DNA from: an uncultured Lachnospiraceae bacterium
Lineage (GTDB): Bacteria > Bacillota > Clostridia > Lachnospirales > Lachnospiraceae
Direction: 5' to 3'
DNA: 12,258 nt
Assembly (NCBI GenBank): GCA_900544445.1
Contig: UQVK01000108.1
Location: forward strand, 1 to 12,258
Below the pieces are notes generated by a model. It searched no databases. It saw only the letters and a program-made list of their open reading frames with translations, and was not told the DNA's origin. The position numbers and the translations under genes were made by a program. Numbering within the stretch: position 1 is the stretch's first letter; each line of letters opens with the position of its first letter. Below are positions 6,193 to 12,258 of this stretch, piece by piece.

Positions 6193-8121
6193 ATGGAAAT
6201 CATTTTGTTTCTGATTCTGTTTCCATTCCTGGCCGCGCTCGTGATGTCCTGCATGAAGCAGCACGGACTGCTCAGAAGGACGGTTCAGTTCACCTTCTGT
6301 GGCGTCATCGTTGCGGCGGTTATCGTGTTCGCGGTTACGAATCTGATCGGGGGAAAGACGGTCGCCTATCTGCCGCATACGCATGTCATTGATATGGGGA
6401 TGCTGCTGGTGGAGTGGGGCCTGGTAGCGCTGGTCTTTTACTACAGCTTTAAATTCCGGAAGTACTATTGCGCGCTTCTTTCCATCCTGCAGACCGGAGC
6501 GATGACCTGGCTGGAATTAAGCGGCAGGACGGATATTGAAGCCAACCATATTCTGGCGGACAAGCTGACGGTGGCCATGGCGCTGATCGTCGGAATCGTC
6601 GGCTGCCTGATCTGCGTTTACGCGATCGGCTATATGAAAGATTATAACAGGCACCATCTGGACTATAAGGACAGGAGGTCTTTTTTCTTTGCAATGCTGT
6701 TCCTGTTTCTGGGAGCCATGATGGGGCTGATTTTCTCCAGCAATCTGATCTGGATCTATTTTTTCTGGGAGATCACAAGTATCTGCTCCTTCCTTCTCAT
6801 CGGCTACAATCAGACGGACGAGGCCATGGACAATTCCTTCCGCGCCCTGTGGATGAACCTGCTGGGCGGTCTGGGTTTTGCCGTGGCGATCATTTATTCC
6901 GTGACACAGCTTCAGATCATCAACATTCAGGATCTGGTGAATTTTGCGGTGAGCGGGGATGAGAGGGCTTCCTTGGCGTTGATTCCGGTGGTGTTCCTTG
7001 CTTTTGCCGGGTTGACCAAGAGCGCCCAGCTTCCGTTTTCGGGATGGCTCCTGGGAGCCATGGTGGCTCCGACGCCCACCAGCGCGCTGCTGCATTCCGC
7101 TACGATGGTGAAGGCAGGCGTATATCTGCTGGTCCGTTTGGCGCCTGCCCTTCAGGGCAATACGGCGGGCCTGATGGTGACCACCATCGGCGGCTTTACC
7201 TTCCTGATGACTTCCGTGCTTGCCATTTCTCAGGACGATGGAAAAAAAGTGCTTGCTTACTCGACCATCTCCAATCTGGGCCTGATTACGGCCTGCGCGG
7301 GTGTGGGCATGCATGAAGCGGTATGGGCGGGTATTCTGCTGATGATGTTCCATGCGGTGTCCAAGTCTCTGATGTTCCTTTCCGTGGGCGCGGTGGAAAA
7401 CTGCACCGGCAGCAGGAACGTGGAGGATATGCACGGACTGATCGTGAAGCTTCCAGGGCTCGCCTATGTGATGATCATCGGTATCGCGGGCATGTTCCTC
7501 GCCCCCTTCGGCATGCTGATTTCCAAGTGGGCGGCACTGAAGGCGTATGTGGATTCCGGAAGCATCCTTCTGGTGATTTTCCTGGTATTCGGAAGCGCGA
7601 CCACCCTCTTTTACTGGACCAAATGGCTGGGAACGCTGGTGGCGGTGCATCATCATTCCGAACGGATAAAAAATGTGACGAAAAAGAGTGAGTGGACGGC
7701 GCTCCTGACACTGAGCATCCTCATGGTGCTGCTGTGTCTGACCTTCCCGGTGGTTTCCTCCGGACTGATCGAGCCCTTCCTGATGGATATGTATCACACC
7801 TATGTGCCGAATCTGATCGGAACCGGAAACCTGTACATCATGATCATGATGCTGTGCCTGATCCTGGTGCTTCCGGTGGCTGTGCGGCTTCTGACCTTCG
7901 GAAAAAAGAATAAGCTTGTCATGTCCTATATGGGCGGCGCAAACGCGGGGGATGACCGGAATTTTACGGATTCCTTCGGGGAGGAAAAGCGCATGTATCT
8001 GGCGAACTGGTATCTGCCGGATTATTTCAGTGAAAATAAGGTGCTTATGCCCTCCATGGTTTTTGCGGCGGGGGCGCTGATTATCCTGCTGATTCTGACA
8101 ATAGGAGGTGTGGCGGTATGA
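6193..8121 (+). CDS. echA: Ech hydrogenase subunit EchA, NuoL-like ion-translocating membrane protein
   Basis: This 642-residue integral membrane protein belongs to the NuoL/MrpA-type antiporter family, and its size is normal for EchA. Proton-path residues of the family are visible: Glu193 in FFWEITS, Lys276 in GLTKSAQLPF, and Lys307 in the hallmark ALLHSATMVKAG. Lys391 in HAVSKSLMF is a further charged membrane residue. Hydrophobic helices fill most of the length. A hydrophilic stretch at about 570-612 precedes a final helix at about 618-640. I place the start at 6193 because GGGGAG lies 6 nt upstream and the protein then begins directly with a membrane helix. The in-frame ATG at 6073 would add 40 residues unlike the family and has no good binding site. 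EchA is predicted to pump H+ or Na+, driven by ferredoxin-linked H2 chemistry in the peripheral arm. Its stop overlaps echB (ATGA). The order of the following subunits separates it from complex I and Coo-type clusters. Confidence 0.92.
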   Translation: MEIILFLILFPFLAALVMSCMKQHGLLRRTVQFTFCGVIVAAVIVFAVTNLIGGKTVAYLPHTHVIDMGMLLVEWGLVALVFYYSFKFRKYYCALLSILQTGAMTWLELSGRTDIEANHILADKLTVAMALIVGIVGCLICVYAIGYMKDYNRHHLDYKDRRSFFFAMLFLFLGAMMGLIFSSNLIWIYFFWEITSICSFLLIGYNQTDEAMDNSFRALWMNLLGGLGFAVAIIYSVTQLQIINIQDLVNFAVSGDERASLALIPVVFLAFAGLTKSAQLPFSGWLLGAMVAPTPTSALLHSATMVKAGVYLLVRLAPALQGNTAGLMVTTIGGFTFLMTSVLAISQDDGKKVLAYSTISNLGLITACAGVGMHEAVWAGILLMMFHAVSKSLMFLSVGAVENCTGSRNVEDMHGLIVKLPGLAYVMIIGIAGMFLAPFGMLISKWAALKAYVDSGSILLVIFLVFGSATTLFYWTKWLGTLVAVHHHSERIKNVTKKSEWTALLTLSILMVLLCLTFPVVSSGLIEPFLMDMYHTYVPNLIGTGNLYIMIMMLCLILVLPVAVRLLTFGKKNKLVMSYMGGANAGDDRNFTDSFGEEKRMYLANWYLPDYFSENKVLMPSMVFAAGALIILLILTIGGVAV

Positions 8122-8978
8122 CTTCCTTTATCATTGCAATTGTATATCTGATCGGGGCGCCGTTCGCCGGCGCTCTGCTGGAAGGGCTGGACCGGAAGGT
8201 GGCGGCCCGCATGCAGGGCAGGAAGGGGCCTTCTCTGTTTCAGCCTCTCTATGACATTCATAAGCTGTTCTGCAAACAGTCCGTTGTGGTAAACAGCGTA
8301 CAGGACTTTCTGGTCTGCGGCTTTCTGGTATTCGTGGTGTTTACAGGCGCGCTGTTTTTCTGGGGCGGAGATATTCTGCTTGTGTTCTTTGCGCTGACCC
8401 TGGCGGGAATCTTTTTCATCATGTCTGCCTGCTCCGCGAACGCGCCTTACAGCTCCATGGGAGCGCAGAGAGAGCTGATGCAGATGATGGCCTATGAGCC
8501 CATGGTGCTTTTGACCGCCATCGGCTTCTACATTGCCACGGGAAGTTTTTCCGTCCGTCAGATCGCCCAGGCGCCGGTTTCCGCCATCTGCTATCTGCCC
8601 GGATTTTTTGTCGGCTTTCTGTTCATCCTGACGATCAAGTTCCGGAAATCGCCCTTTGATATCAGCACTTCCCATCATGCGCATCAGGAGATGGTAAGGG
8701 GAATTACCACGGAGCTGTCCGGAAACATTCTGGCTCTGGTAACGCTGTCTCACTGGTATGAAAATGTGTTCCTGCTCGGAGTGGTGGGGCTGTTCATCAT
8801 CAATTCCAGCTGGGTGAGCATTCCGGCTGCCATTCTGGTCTGCCTGTCGGCTTTTCTGTTTGAAACGCTGGTTGATAACGTTTTCCCCAGAGTGAAGTGG
8901 CAGGAAATGCTGAAGTGGACCTGGATCGTCACACTGGCGGCAGGAGGCATCAATCTGATGATCGTTATGCTGATCTGA
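8118..8978 (+). CDS. echB: Ech hydrogenase subunit EchB, NuoH-like membrane anchor
   Basis: This 286-residue protein is the NuoH/HycD-family membrane subunit that joins the peripheral hydrogenase arm to the pump. Family signatures are clear. GLDRKVAARMQGRKGP at residues 23-38 is the conserved first loop. AQRELMQMMAYEPM at 116-129 and KFRKSPFDIS at 174-183 follow, with SHHAHQE at 185-191 in the position of the NuoH acidic loop. About seven to eight hydrophobic helices are visible. Translation is well supported: AGGAGG at 8103-8108, 9 nt before the ATG, and an ATGA overlap with the echA stop. Conserved acidic residues of the quinone-chamber region in complex I are thought to have a coupling role here without quinone. 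The subunit is intact. Confidence 0.93.
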   Translation: MTSFIIAIVYLIGAPFAGALLEGLDRKVAARMQGRKGPSLFQPLYDIHKLFCKQSVVVNSVQDFLVCGFLVFVVFTGALFFWGGDILLVFFALTLAGIFFIMSACSANAPYSSMGAQRELMQMMAYEPMVLLTAIGFYIATGSFSVRQIAQAPVSAICYLPGFFVGFLFILTIKFRKSPFDISTSHHAHQEMVRGITTELSGNILALVTLSHWYENVFLLGVVGLFIINSSWVSIPAAILVCLSAFLFETLVDNVFPRVKWQEMLKWTWIVTLAAGGINLMIVMLI

Positions 8979-8983
8979 CAGAC

Positions 8984-9005
8984 GGACCCGCGTGGATGCG
9001 GATCC
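8984..9005 (+). repeat. Hairpin between echB and echC
   Basis: GGACCCGC (8984-8991) can pair with GCGGATCC (8998-9005) around a 6-nt loop with one C-A mismatch. There is no T-run, so it is not an intrinsic terminator. It lies in the only gap of more than 50 nt inside the operon and could be a processing or stability element. Function is inference. Confidence 0.3.
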
Positions 9006-9035
9006 CGGCAGTAGGAAGGAAGGAAATAGATCAAG

Positions 9036-9500
9036 ATGAAAGTATCGAATTCACCGTGGCTTTTGCATTATGACGGTTCGAGCTGCAACGGCTGCGATAT
9101 AGAGGTTCTGGCCTGCCTGACTCCCGTCTATGACGTGGAGCGGTTCGGGGTCATCAATACGGGAAATCCGAAGCATGCGGATATTTTCCTGATTACGGGA
9201 GGCATCAACCAGCAGAATAAGCCGGTGGTGCAGCAGCTGTATTCGCAGATGCCTTCTCCCAAGGTGGTCGTTGCGGTGGGAATCTGCGCCTGCAACGGCG
9301 GAATTTTCAAGGAATGCTACAACATCATCGGCGGCGTGGACACCATCATTCCGGTGGACATCTACGTGCCGGGCTGCGCGGCGAGGCCGGAAGCTATCAT
9401 CGACGGAGTGGTGAAGGCGGTCGCGCTGCTGGATGAGAAGAAAAAGAAAATGGCGGAAGAAAAGAAACTGGAAAAGGCCGGAAGGGAGGGCGCAAAATGA
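9036..9500 (+). CDS. echC: Ech hydrogenase small subunit EchC, NuoB-like
   Basis: This 154-residue protein is the small-subunit homologue carrying the single [4Fe-4S] cluster next to the Ni-Fe site. Likely ligands are Cys17 and Cys20 (SSCNGCDIE), Cys84 (VGICACNGG) and Cys114 (VPGCAARPEA), the NuoB/hydrogenase small-subunit pattern. There is no Tat signal peptide, as expected for a cytoplasm-facing group 4 enzyme. From about residue 132 the chain becomes a lysine/glutamate-rich tail (DEKKKKMAEEKKLEKAGR) that is not part of the conserved fold. A purine-rich binding region (AGGAAGGAAGG, 9013-9023) precedes the ATG at 9036. The stop overlaps the echD start (ATGA). Confidence 0.93.
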   Translation: MKVSNSPWLLHYDGSSCNGCDIEVLACLTPVYDVERFGVINTGNPKHADIFLITGGINQQNKPVVQQLYSQMPSPKVVVAVGICACNGGIFKECYNIIGGVDTIIPVDIYVPGCAARPEAIIDGVVKAVALLDEKKKKMAEEKKLEKAGREGAK

Positions 9501-9898
9501 TAGACGGAGAAATCATGCAGGTGGATCCCGAAAGCCTGATCACGGAGGTGCTGAAATTAAAGCACAGGGATTACAGACTCATTCAGATCTGTGCCGCAAA
9601 CGCGGGCGATGGGTTTGACGTGACCTATTCCTTTGGAAAAGAATACAAGATGGTGGGCCTGCGGCTTTCCATTATGCCGGATGACGAGATCGTCAGCATC
9701 AGCGACATTTACGCGCCGGCCTATCTGTATGAAAATGAAATGCATGATCTGTTCGGCATCACTGTGAAGATGATGTCCATGGATTACCACGGAAATCTTT
9801 ACCGCATCAAAAACAGGGCGCCCTACAGAAAAGAGCCGGCCGCTTCGCAGCCGGAAAAGGCAACCGCGCAGCAGTCGGAAAGACAGGAGGGAAAGTAA
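9497..9898 (+). CDS. echD: Ech hydrogenase subunit EchD, NuoC-like
   Basis: This 133-residue protein is homologous to NuoC, the 30-kDa complex I subunit family. The hallmark is SISDIYAPAYLYENEMHDLFGI, spanning residues 67-88 with the conserved E-x-H-D-L-F-G core. It carries no cofactor ligands and is expected to be structural, packing against the large subunit. After the NuoC core (to about residue 111) there is a polar Ala/Glu/Gln/Lys-rich tail of about 20 residues. GGGAGGG at 9484-9490 lies 6 nt before the ATG. The start overlaps the echC stop, and its own stop shares a base with the echE start (TAATG). Confidence 0.9.
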   Translation: MIDGEIMQVDPESLITEVLKLKHRDYRLIQICAANAGDGFDVTYSFGKEYKMVGLRLSIMPDDEIVSISDIYAPAYLYENEMHDLFGITVKMMSMDYHGNLYRIKNRAPYRKEPAASQPEKATAQQSERQEGK

Positions 9899-10977
9899 TG
9901 TCTACAAGAAGTATTGTCCCGTTCGGGCCGCAGCATCCGGTGCTGCCGGAGCCGATCCATCTGGATCTGGTTCTGGAGGATGAAAAGGTGGTGGAAGCGG
10001 TTCCCTCCATCGGCTTCGTCCACAGAGGTCTGGAAAAGCTGGTTGAAAAGAAAGAGTTTACCGAATATGTATACGTGGCGGAACGCATCTGCGGCATCTG
10101 CAGCTTCATGCACGGCATGGGCTACTGCGAGGCGGTGGAGCACATCATGAACATCGAGATCCCGCCCAGGGCCAGATACCTGCGCACCATCTGGTGCGAG
10201 ATGAGCCGTATCCACAGCCATCTGCTCTGGCTGGGACTTCTGGCCGATGCGTTCGGCTTTGAGAGCCTGTTCATGCAGTCCTGGAGAATCCGGGAAAAGG
10301 TGCTGGATATGTTTGAGGCCTCCACCGGAGGGAGGGTTATTTTTTCCGTGAACAAAATCGGCGGCCAGAGAAAGGACATGGACGCTTCCATGCTCCGTCA
10401 GTTTGTGGCCAATTTTCAGGACATGGAAAAGGAATTAAAGGAGCTGACAAAGACCTTCCTGAACGATTCTGCGGTGAACAGCAGACTCAGGGATGTGGGC
10501 TTTTTGACGAAGCAGCAGGCCCATGATCTGGGCGCTGTGGGTCCCTTCATGCGGGCCAGCGGCATCGCGCTGGATAACCGGAAGCTTGGCTATGCGGCCT
10601 ATTCCGATCTGAACTTTGAGCCGGTGACCAGCGATGTGGGAGACTGCTACGCCAGATGCGACGTGCGTATCCGGGAAATTTTTCAGTCCATCGACCTGAT
10701 CCGTCAGGCGGCCTCCAAAATCCCCGGCGGCGAGGTTGCCGTTCCCTTCAAGGGCTTCCCGGAAGGGGAATATTTCATGCGGGAGGAGCAGCCGAGAGGC
10801 GAGGCGATCTACTATGTGAAGGCGAACGGAACCAAGTTCATTGACCGCTTCCGCGTCCGCACCCCCACCTTTGCCAACCTTCCGGCCCTGATTCAGACGC
10901 TGAAGGGCTGCCAGCTGGCCGATGTGCCGATCATGATCCTGACCATCGATCCCTGCATCAGCTGTACGGAGAGATAA
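9898..10977 (+). CDS. echE: Ech hydrogenase large subunit EchE, NuoD-like, Ni-Fe catalytic subunit
   Basis: This 359-residue subunit binds the Ni-Fe(CN)2CO site that makes or oxidises H2. Both nickel-binding motifs are intact: L1 RICGICSFMH at residues 63-72 (Cys65, Cys68, His72) and L2 DPCISC at 351-356 (Cys353, Cys356). Having these four cysteines marks a hydrogenase rather than complex I NuoD, which lacks them. VHRGLEKL at 41-48 carries the conserved Glu near the active site. The chain ends three residues after the last cysteine, so there is no C-terminal peptide for a maturation protease to remove, as reported for Ech and CooH types. AGGAGG at 9885-9890 is 7 nt before the ATG. It is the core of a group 4 (Ech) enzyme and is expected to face the cytoplasm. 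Confidence 0.95.
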   Translation: MSTRSIVPFGPQHPVLPEPIHLDLVLEDEKVVEAVPSIGFVHRGLEKLVEKKEFTEYVYVAERICGICSFMHGMGYCEAVEHIMNIEIPPRARYLRTIWCEMSRIHSHLLWLGLLADAFGFESLFMQSWRIREKVLDMFEASTGGRVIFSVNKIGGQRKDMDASMLRQFVANFQDMEKELKELTKTFLNDSAVNSRLRDVGFLTKQQAHDLGAVGPFMRASGIALDNRKLGYAAYSDLNFEPVTSDVGDCYARCDVRIREIFQSIDLIRQAASKIPGGEVAVPFKGFPEGEYFMREEQPRGEAIYYVKANGTKFIDRFRVRTPTFANLPALIQTLKGCQLADVPIMILTIDPCISCTER

Positions 10978-10978
10978 A

Positions 10979-10984
10979 AGGAGG
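10979..10984 (+). promoter_or_regulatory. Ribosome binding site that decides the echF start
   Basis: AGGAGG lies only 3 nt before an ATG at 10988 but 9 nt before the in-frame ATG at 10994. The latter spacing is normal, so 10994 is the preferred start; the alternative adds just Met-Thr. Confidence 0.6.
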
Positions 10985-10993
10985 GAGATGACC

Positions 10994-11467
10994 ATGAAAA
11001 ACATGCGAACCATGAGATTTACCCGGACGGCGCTGAAGAATCTGTTCAGCCCGCCCGTTACCAGACCCTATCCGGAACAGCCCAGGGAATACCCGGAGCG
11101 GACACGGGGCCATGTGGAAATCGATATTGACACCTGCATTCTCTGCGGGCTCTGCTCCAGGAAATGTCCCACCGGCGCGATTACCGTAAACCGGGCGGAG
11201 AAGACCTGGAAGATCGAGCGCTTCGGCTGTATCCAGTGCGGCTGCTGCGTGGAAACCTGCCCGAAGAAGTGCCTGACCATGAAAAATACCTATACCCAGC
11301 CCGGGGCGGAGAAGACAGAGGATTCCTTCCTGAAAACCAACATGCCCGCTCCGGCCGCGAAGCCTGCGGCCCCTGTAGCAAAACCGCAGGGGGAAACGGC
11401 GGCGAAAGCGGAGGGATCCGGTGCGGTCACAAAAGCGCAGGCTCCTGTCGGAAAGACGGAAGCATGA
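10994..11467 (+). CDS. echF: Ech hydrogenase subunit EchF, 2x[4Fe-4S] ferredoxin-like, NuoI-like
   Basis: This 157-residue polyferredoxin-type subunit passes electrons between soluble ferredoxin and the EchC cluster. Two classical motifs are present: CILCGLCSRKCP (Cys48, 51, 54, 58) and CIQCGCCVETCP (Cys79, 82, 85, 89), with extra cysteines at 84 and 93. The N-terminal part (TALKNLFSPPVTRPYPEQP) resembles the NuoI/EchF lead-in. After about residue 103 the protein has an unusual tail of some 50 residues rich in Ala, Pro, Lys and Gly (for example PAPAAKPAAPVAKP), not part of the fold and likely flexible. The stop codon overlaps the hypF ATG (ATGA). Confidence 0.92.
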   Translation: MKNMRTMRFTRTALKNLFSPPVTRPYPEQPREYPERTRGHVEIDIDTCILCGLCSRKCPTGAITVNRAEKTWKIERFGCIQCGCCVETCPKKCLTMKNTYTQPGAEKTEDSFLKTNMPAPAAKPAAPVAKPQGETAAKAEGSGAVTKAQAPVGKTEA

Positions 11468-12258
11468 GGGCGCAGATCACCGTCCTCGGCGTGGTGCAGG
11501 GCGTGGGCTTCCGCCCCTTTGTGGCGGAGTGCGCCCGCACGCTTTCCATTCGGGGAAGCGTGTGCAACAGCGGCGGCGTGGTGAGAATCGAAGCATATGG
11601 AACGAAAGAGGCGATGGAGGAGCTGGTCCATCGCCTTCGTTCGTGTGCGCCGCCAGCCGCGCGGGTGGACCGGGTGATTGTGGAAAAGGAAAAAGAGGCA
11701 GGCACAGAGCCGGAGGATTTTCTGATCGTGGAGAGTGAGGCGGAAAACGGAGCGGATCTCCCGTTGATTCCGCCCGACCTTCCCATCTGCGCAGACTGCC
11801 TGGCGGAGTTGAGAAATCCTGAAAACAGGCGTTTTCGGTATCCCTTCATCAGCTGTACGGCCTGCGGGCCCCGTTACAGCATCCTGGAAGCCATTCCCTA
11901 TGACAGGGAGCACATTTCCATGCGGGAATATGCCATGTGCCTGGAATGCGGCCGGGAATATCGGCAGTCGGGCGGAAGAAGACAGCATGCCCAGACCATT
12001 TCCTGCAGAGACTGCGGCCCGCAGCTGATTTTGAGCGGGAGGGAGGATTTTTCTTCCAAAGGCGGTGGGATGGCTCCGGGCCTGCCCTCAGATGCCGCCC
12101 TTTCGGAAGCGGTCCGCATCCTGAAGGAGGGAGGGATTCTGGCGGTAAAAGGGATCGGCGGATATCAGTTTGCCTGCCGGCTCGACCGGGAGGAAACGGT
12201 TCGCCGGCTCCGTCTGTTAAAGGGGCGGGAGAAAAAGCCCTTTGCGGTGATGTTCCCG
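11464..12258 (+). CDS. hypF: HypF, carbamoyltransferase of NiFe hydrogenase maturation (3' end cut off by the window)
   Basis: The first 265 residues of HypF are present and the frame is open to the window edge; full HypF is about 750 residues. HypF uses carbamoyl phosphate and ATP to make the carbamoyl group that, with HypE, becomes the cyanide ligands of the active-site iron. Residues 1 to about 90 are the acylphosphatase domain, with GVVQGVGFRPF at 9-19 (catalytic Arg17) and Asn35. The zinc-finger region matches the HypF spacing exactly: Cys109/112, Cys131/134, Cys159/162 and Cys181/184 with gaps of 18, 24 and 18. The YrdC-like domain starts near residue 212 (LKEGGILAVKGIGGYQFAC, then KGREKKPFAVM). 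Where the family usually has RRFHAQ, this copy reads RRQHAQ (172-177). The ATGA overlap with echF shows co-translation with the hydrogenase it matures. Other hyp genes may lie downstream. Confidence 0.95.
   Translation, partial: MRAQITVLGVVQGVGFRPFVAECARTLSIRGSVCNSGGVVRIEAYGTKEAMEELVHRLRSCAPPAARVDRVIVEKEKEAGTEPEDFLIVESEAENGADLPLIPPDLPICADCLAELRNPENRRFRYPFISCTACGPRYSILEAIPYDREHISMREYAMCLECGREYRQSGGRRQHAQTISCRDCGPQLILSGREDFSSKGGGMAPGLPSDAALSEAVRILKEGGILAVKGIGGYQFACRLDREETVRRLRLLKGREKKPFAVMFP

Noticed and set aside
6517..7797. Long minus-strand open frame (426 codons) opposite echA
   Set aside because: It is rich in His, Gln, Arg and Gly, as expected from the antisense of a membrane-protein gene with GC-rich codons, and has no family resemblance. 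The plus strand is an unmistakable NuoL-like protein.
8022..8753. Minus-strand open frame (243 codons) opposite echB
   Set aside because: It has shadow-type composition, no ribosome site of note and lies fully antisense to a conserved NuoH-like gene.
6193..11467. Respiratory complex I (nuo) or CO-linked Coo hydrogenase instead of Ech
   Set aside because: The large subunit keeps all four nickel-binding cysteines, unlike NuoD. The six-gene order L-H-B-C-D-I matches echABCDEF rather than cooMKLXUH. No CO dehydrogenase gene is present in the window.
11290..11988. Minus-strand open frame (232 codons) opposite echF and hypF
   Set aside because: It is antisense to two clearly recognised genes. Its sequence is low-complexity and unlike any family.
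1..12258. CRISPR array, tRNA, rRNA, insertion-sequence ends or att-site repeats
   Set aside because: I saw no regularly spaced repeats, no cloverleaf-like sequence, no transposase or integrase gene and no long direct or inverted repeats.

Overview
The window looks like a chromosomal segment of an anaerobic Clostridia-type Firmicute, probably a gut Lachnospiraceae-like organism. The reasons are strong AGGAGG ribosome binding sites, sigma-A-like promoters, and an oxygen-sensitive six-subunit Ech [NiFe] hydrogenase. The genus is inference. The sequence falls into two parts with visibly different base composition. Positions 1 to about 5850 are AT-rich. From about 5880 to the end the sequence is clearly richer in GC.

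Left part (1-5837), an accessory or defence-type block. At the left edge is the 5' end of a minus-strand gene. It has its own extended -10 promoter and a good ribosome binding site. Its first residues look like a Fic-family N-terminus, but the resemblance stops abruptly near position 60. Then come three plus-strand genes. The first is an AAA/ABC-type ATPase (RloA/AbiLi-like). It overlaps the second, an RloB-family TOPRIM-like protein (AbiLii-like). The third encodes an 1112-residue soluble, helical protein that I cannot assign firmly. The RloA/RloB pair is a known abortive-infection/defence pair (AbiL type). The third gene follows after 80 bp, has its own candidate promoter overlapping the rloB stop codon, and is the most interesting unknown in the window.

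Middle (5838-6192), a non-coding junction. The composition changes here. The stretch carries a good promoter (TTGACA-17-TAGGAT at 6008-6036) followed by a leader of about 150 nt.

Right part (6193-12258), a tightly packed operon, echABCDEF-hypF. EchA (NuoL-like ion pump) and EchB (NuoH-like) form the membrane arm. EchC (NuoB-like, proximal cluster), EchD (NuoC-like), EchE (NuoD-like large subunit with the Ni-Fe site) and EchF (2x[4Fe-4S] ferredoxin-like) form the peripheral arm. Together they are expected to oxidise reduced ferredoxin, evolve H2 and export H+ or Na+, or run the reverse reaction. hypF, cut off by the window edge, starts inside the echF stop codon and supplies the carbamoyl/cyanide-ligand step of NiFe active-site assembly. 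ATGA or TAATG overlaps at most junctions indicate translational coupling.
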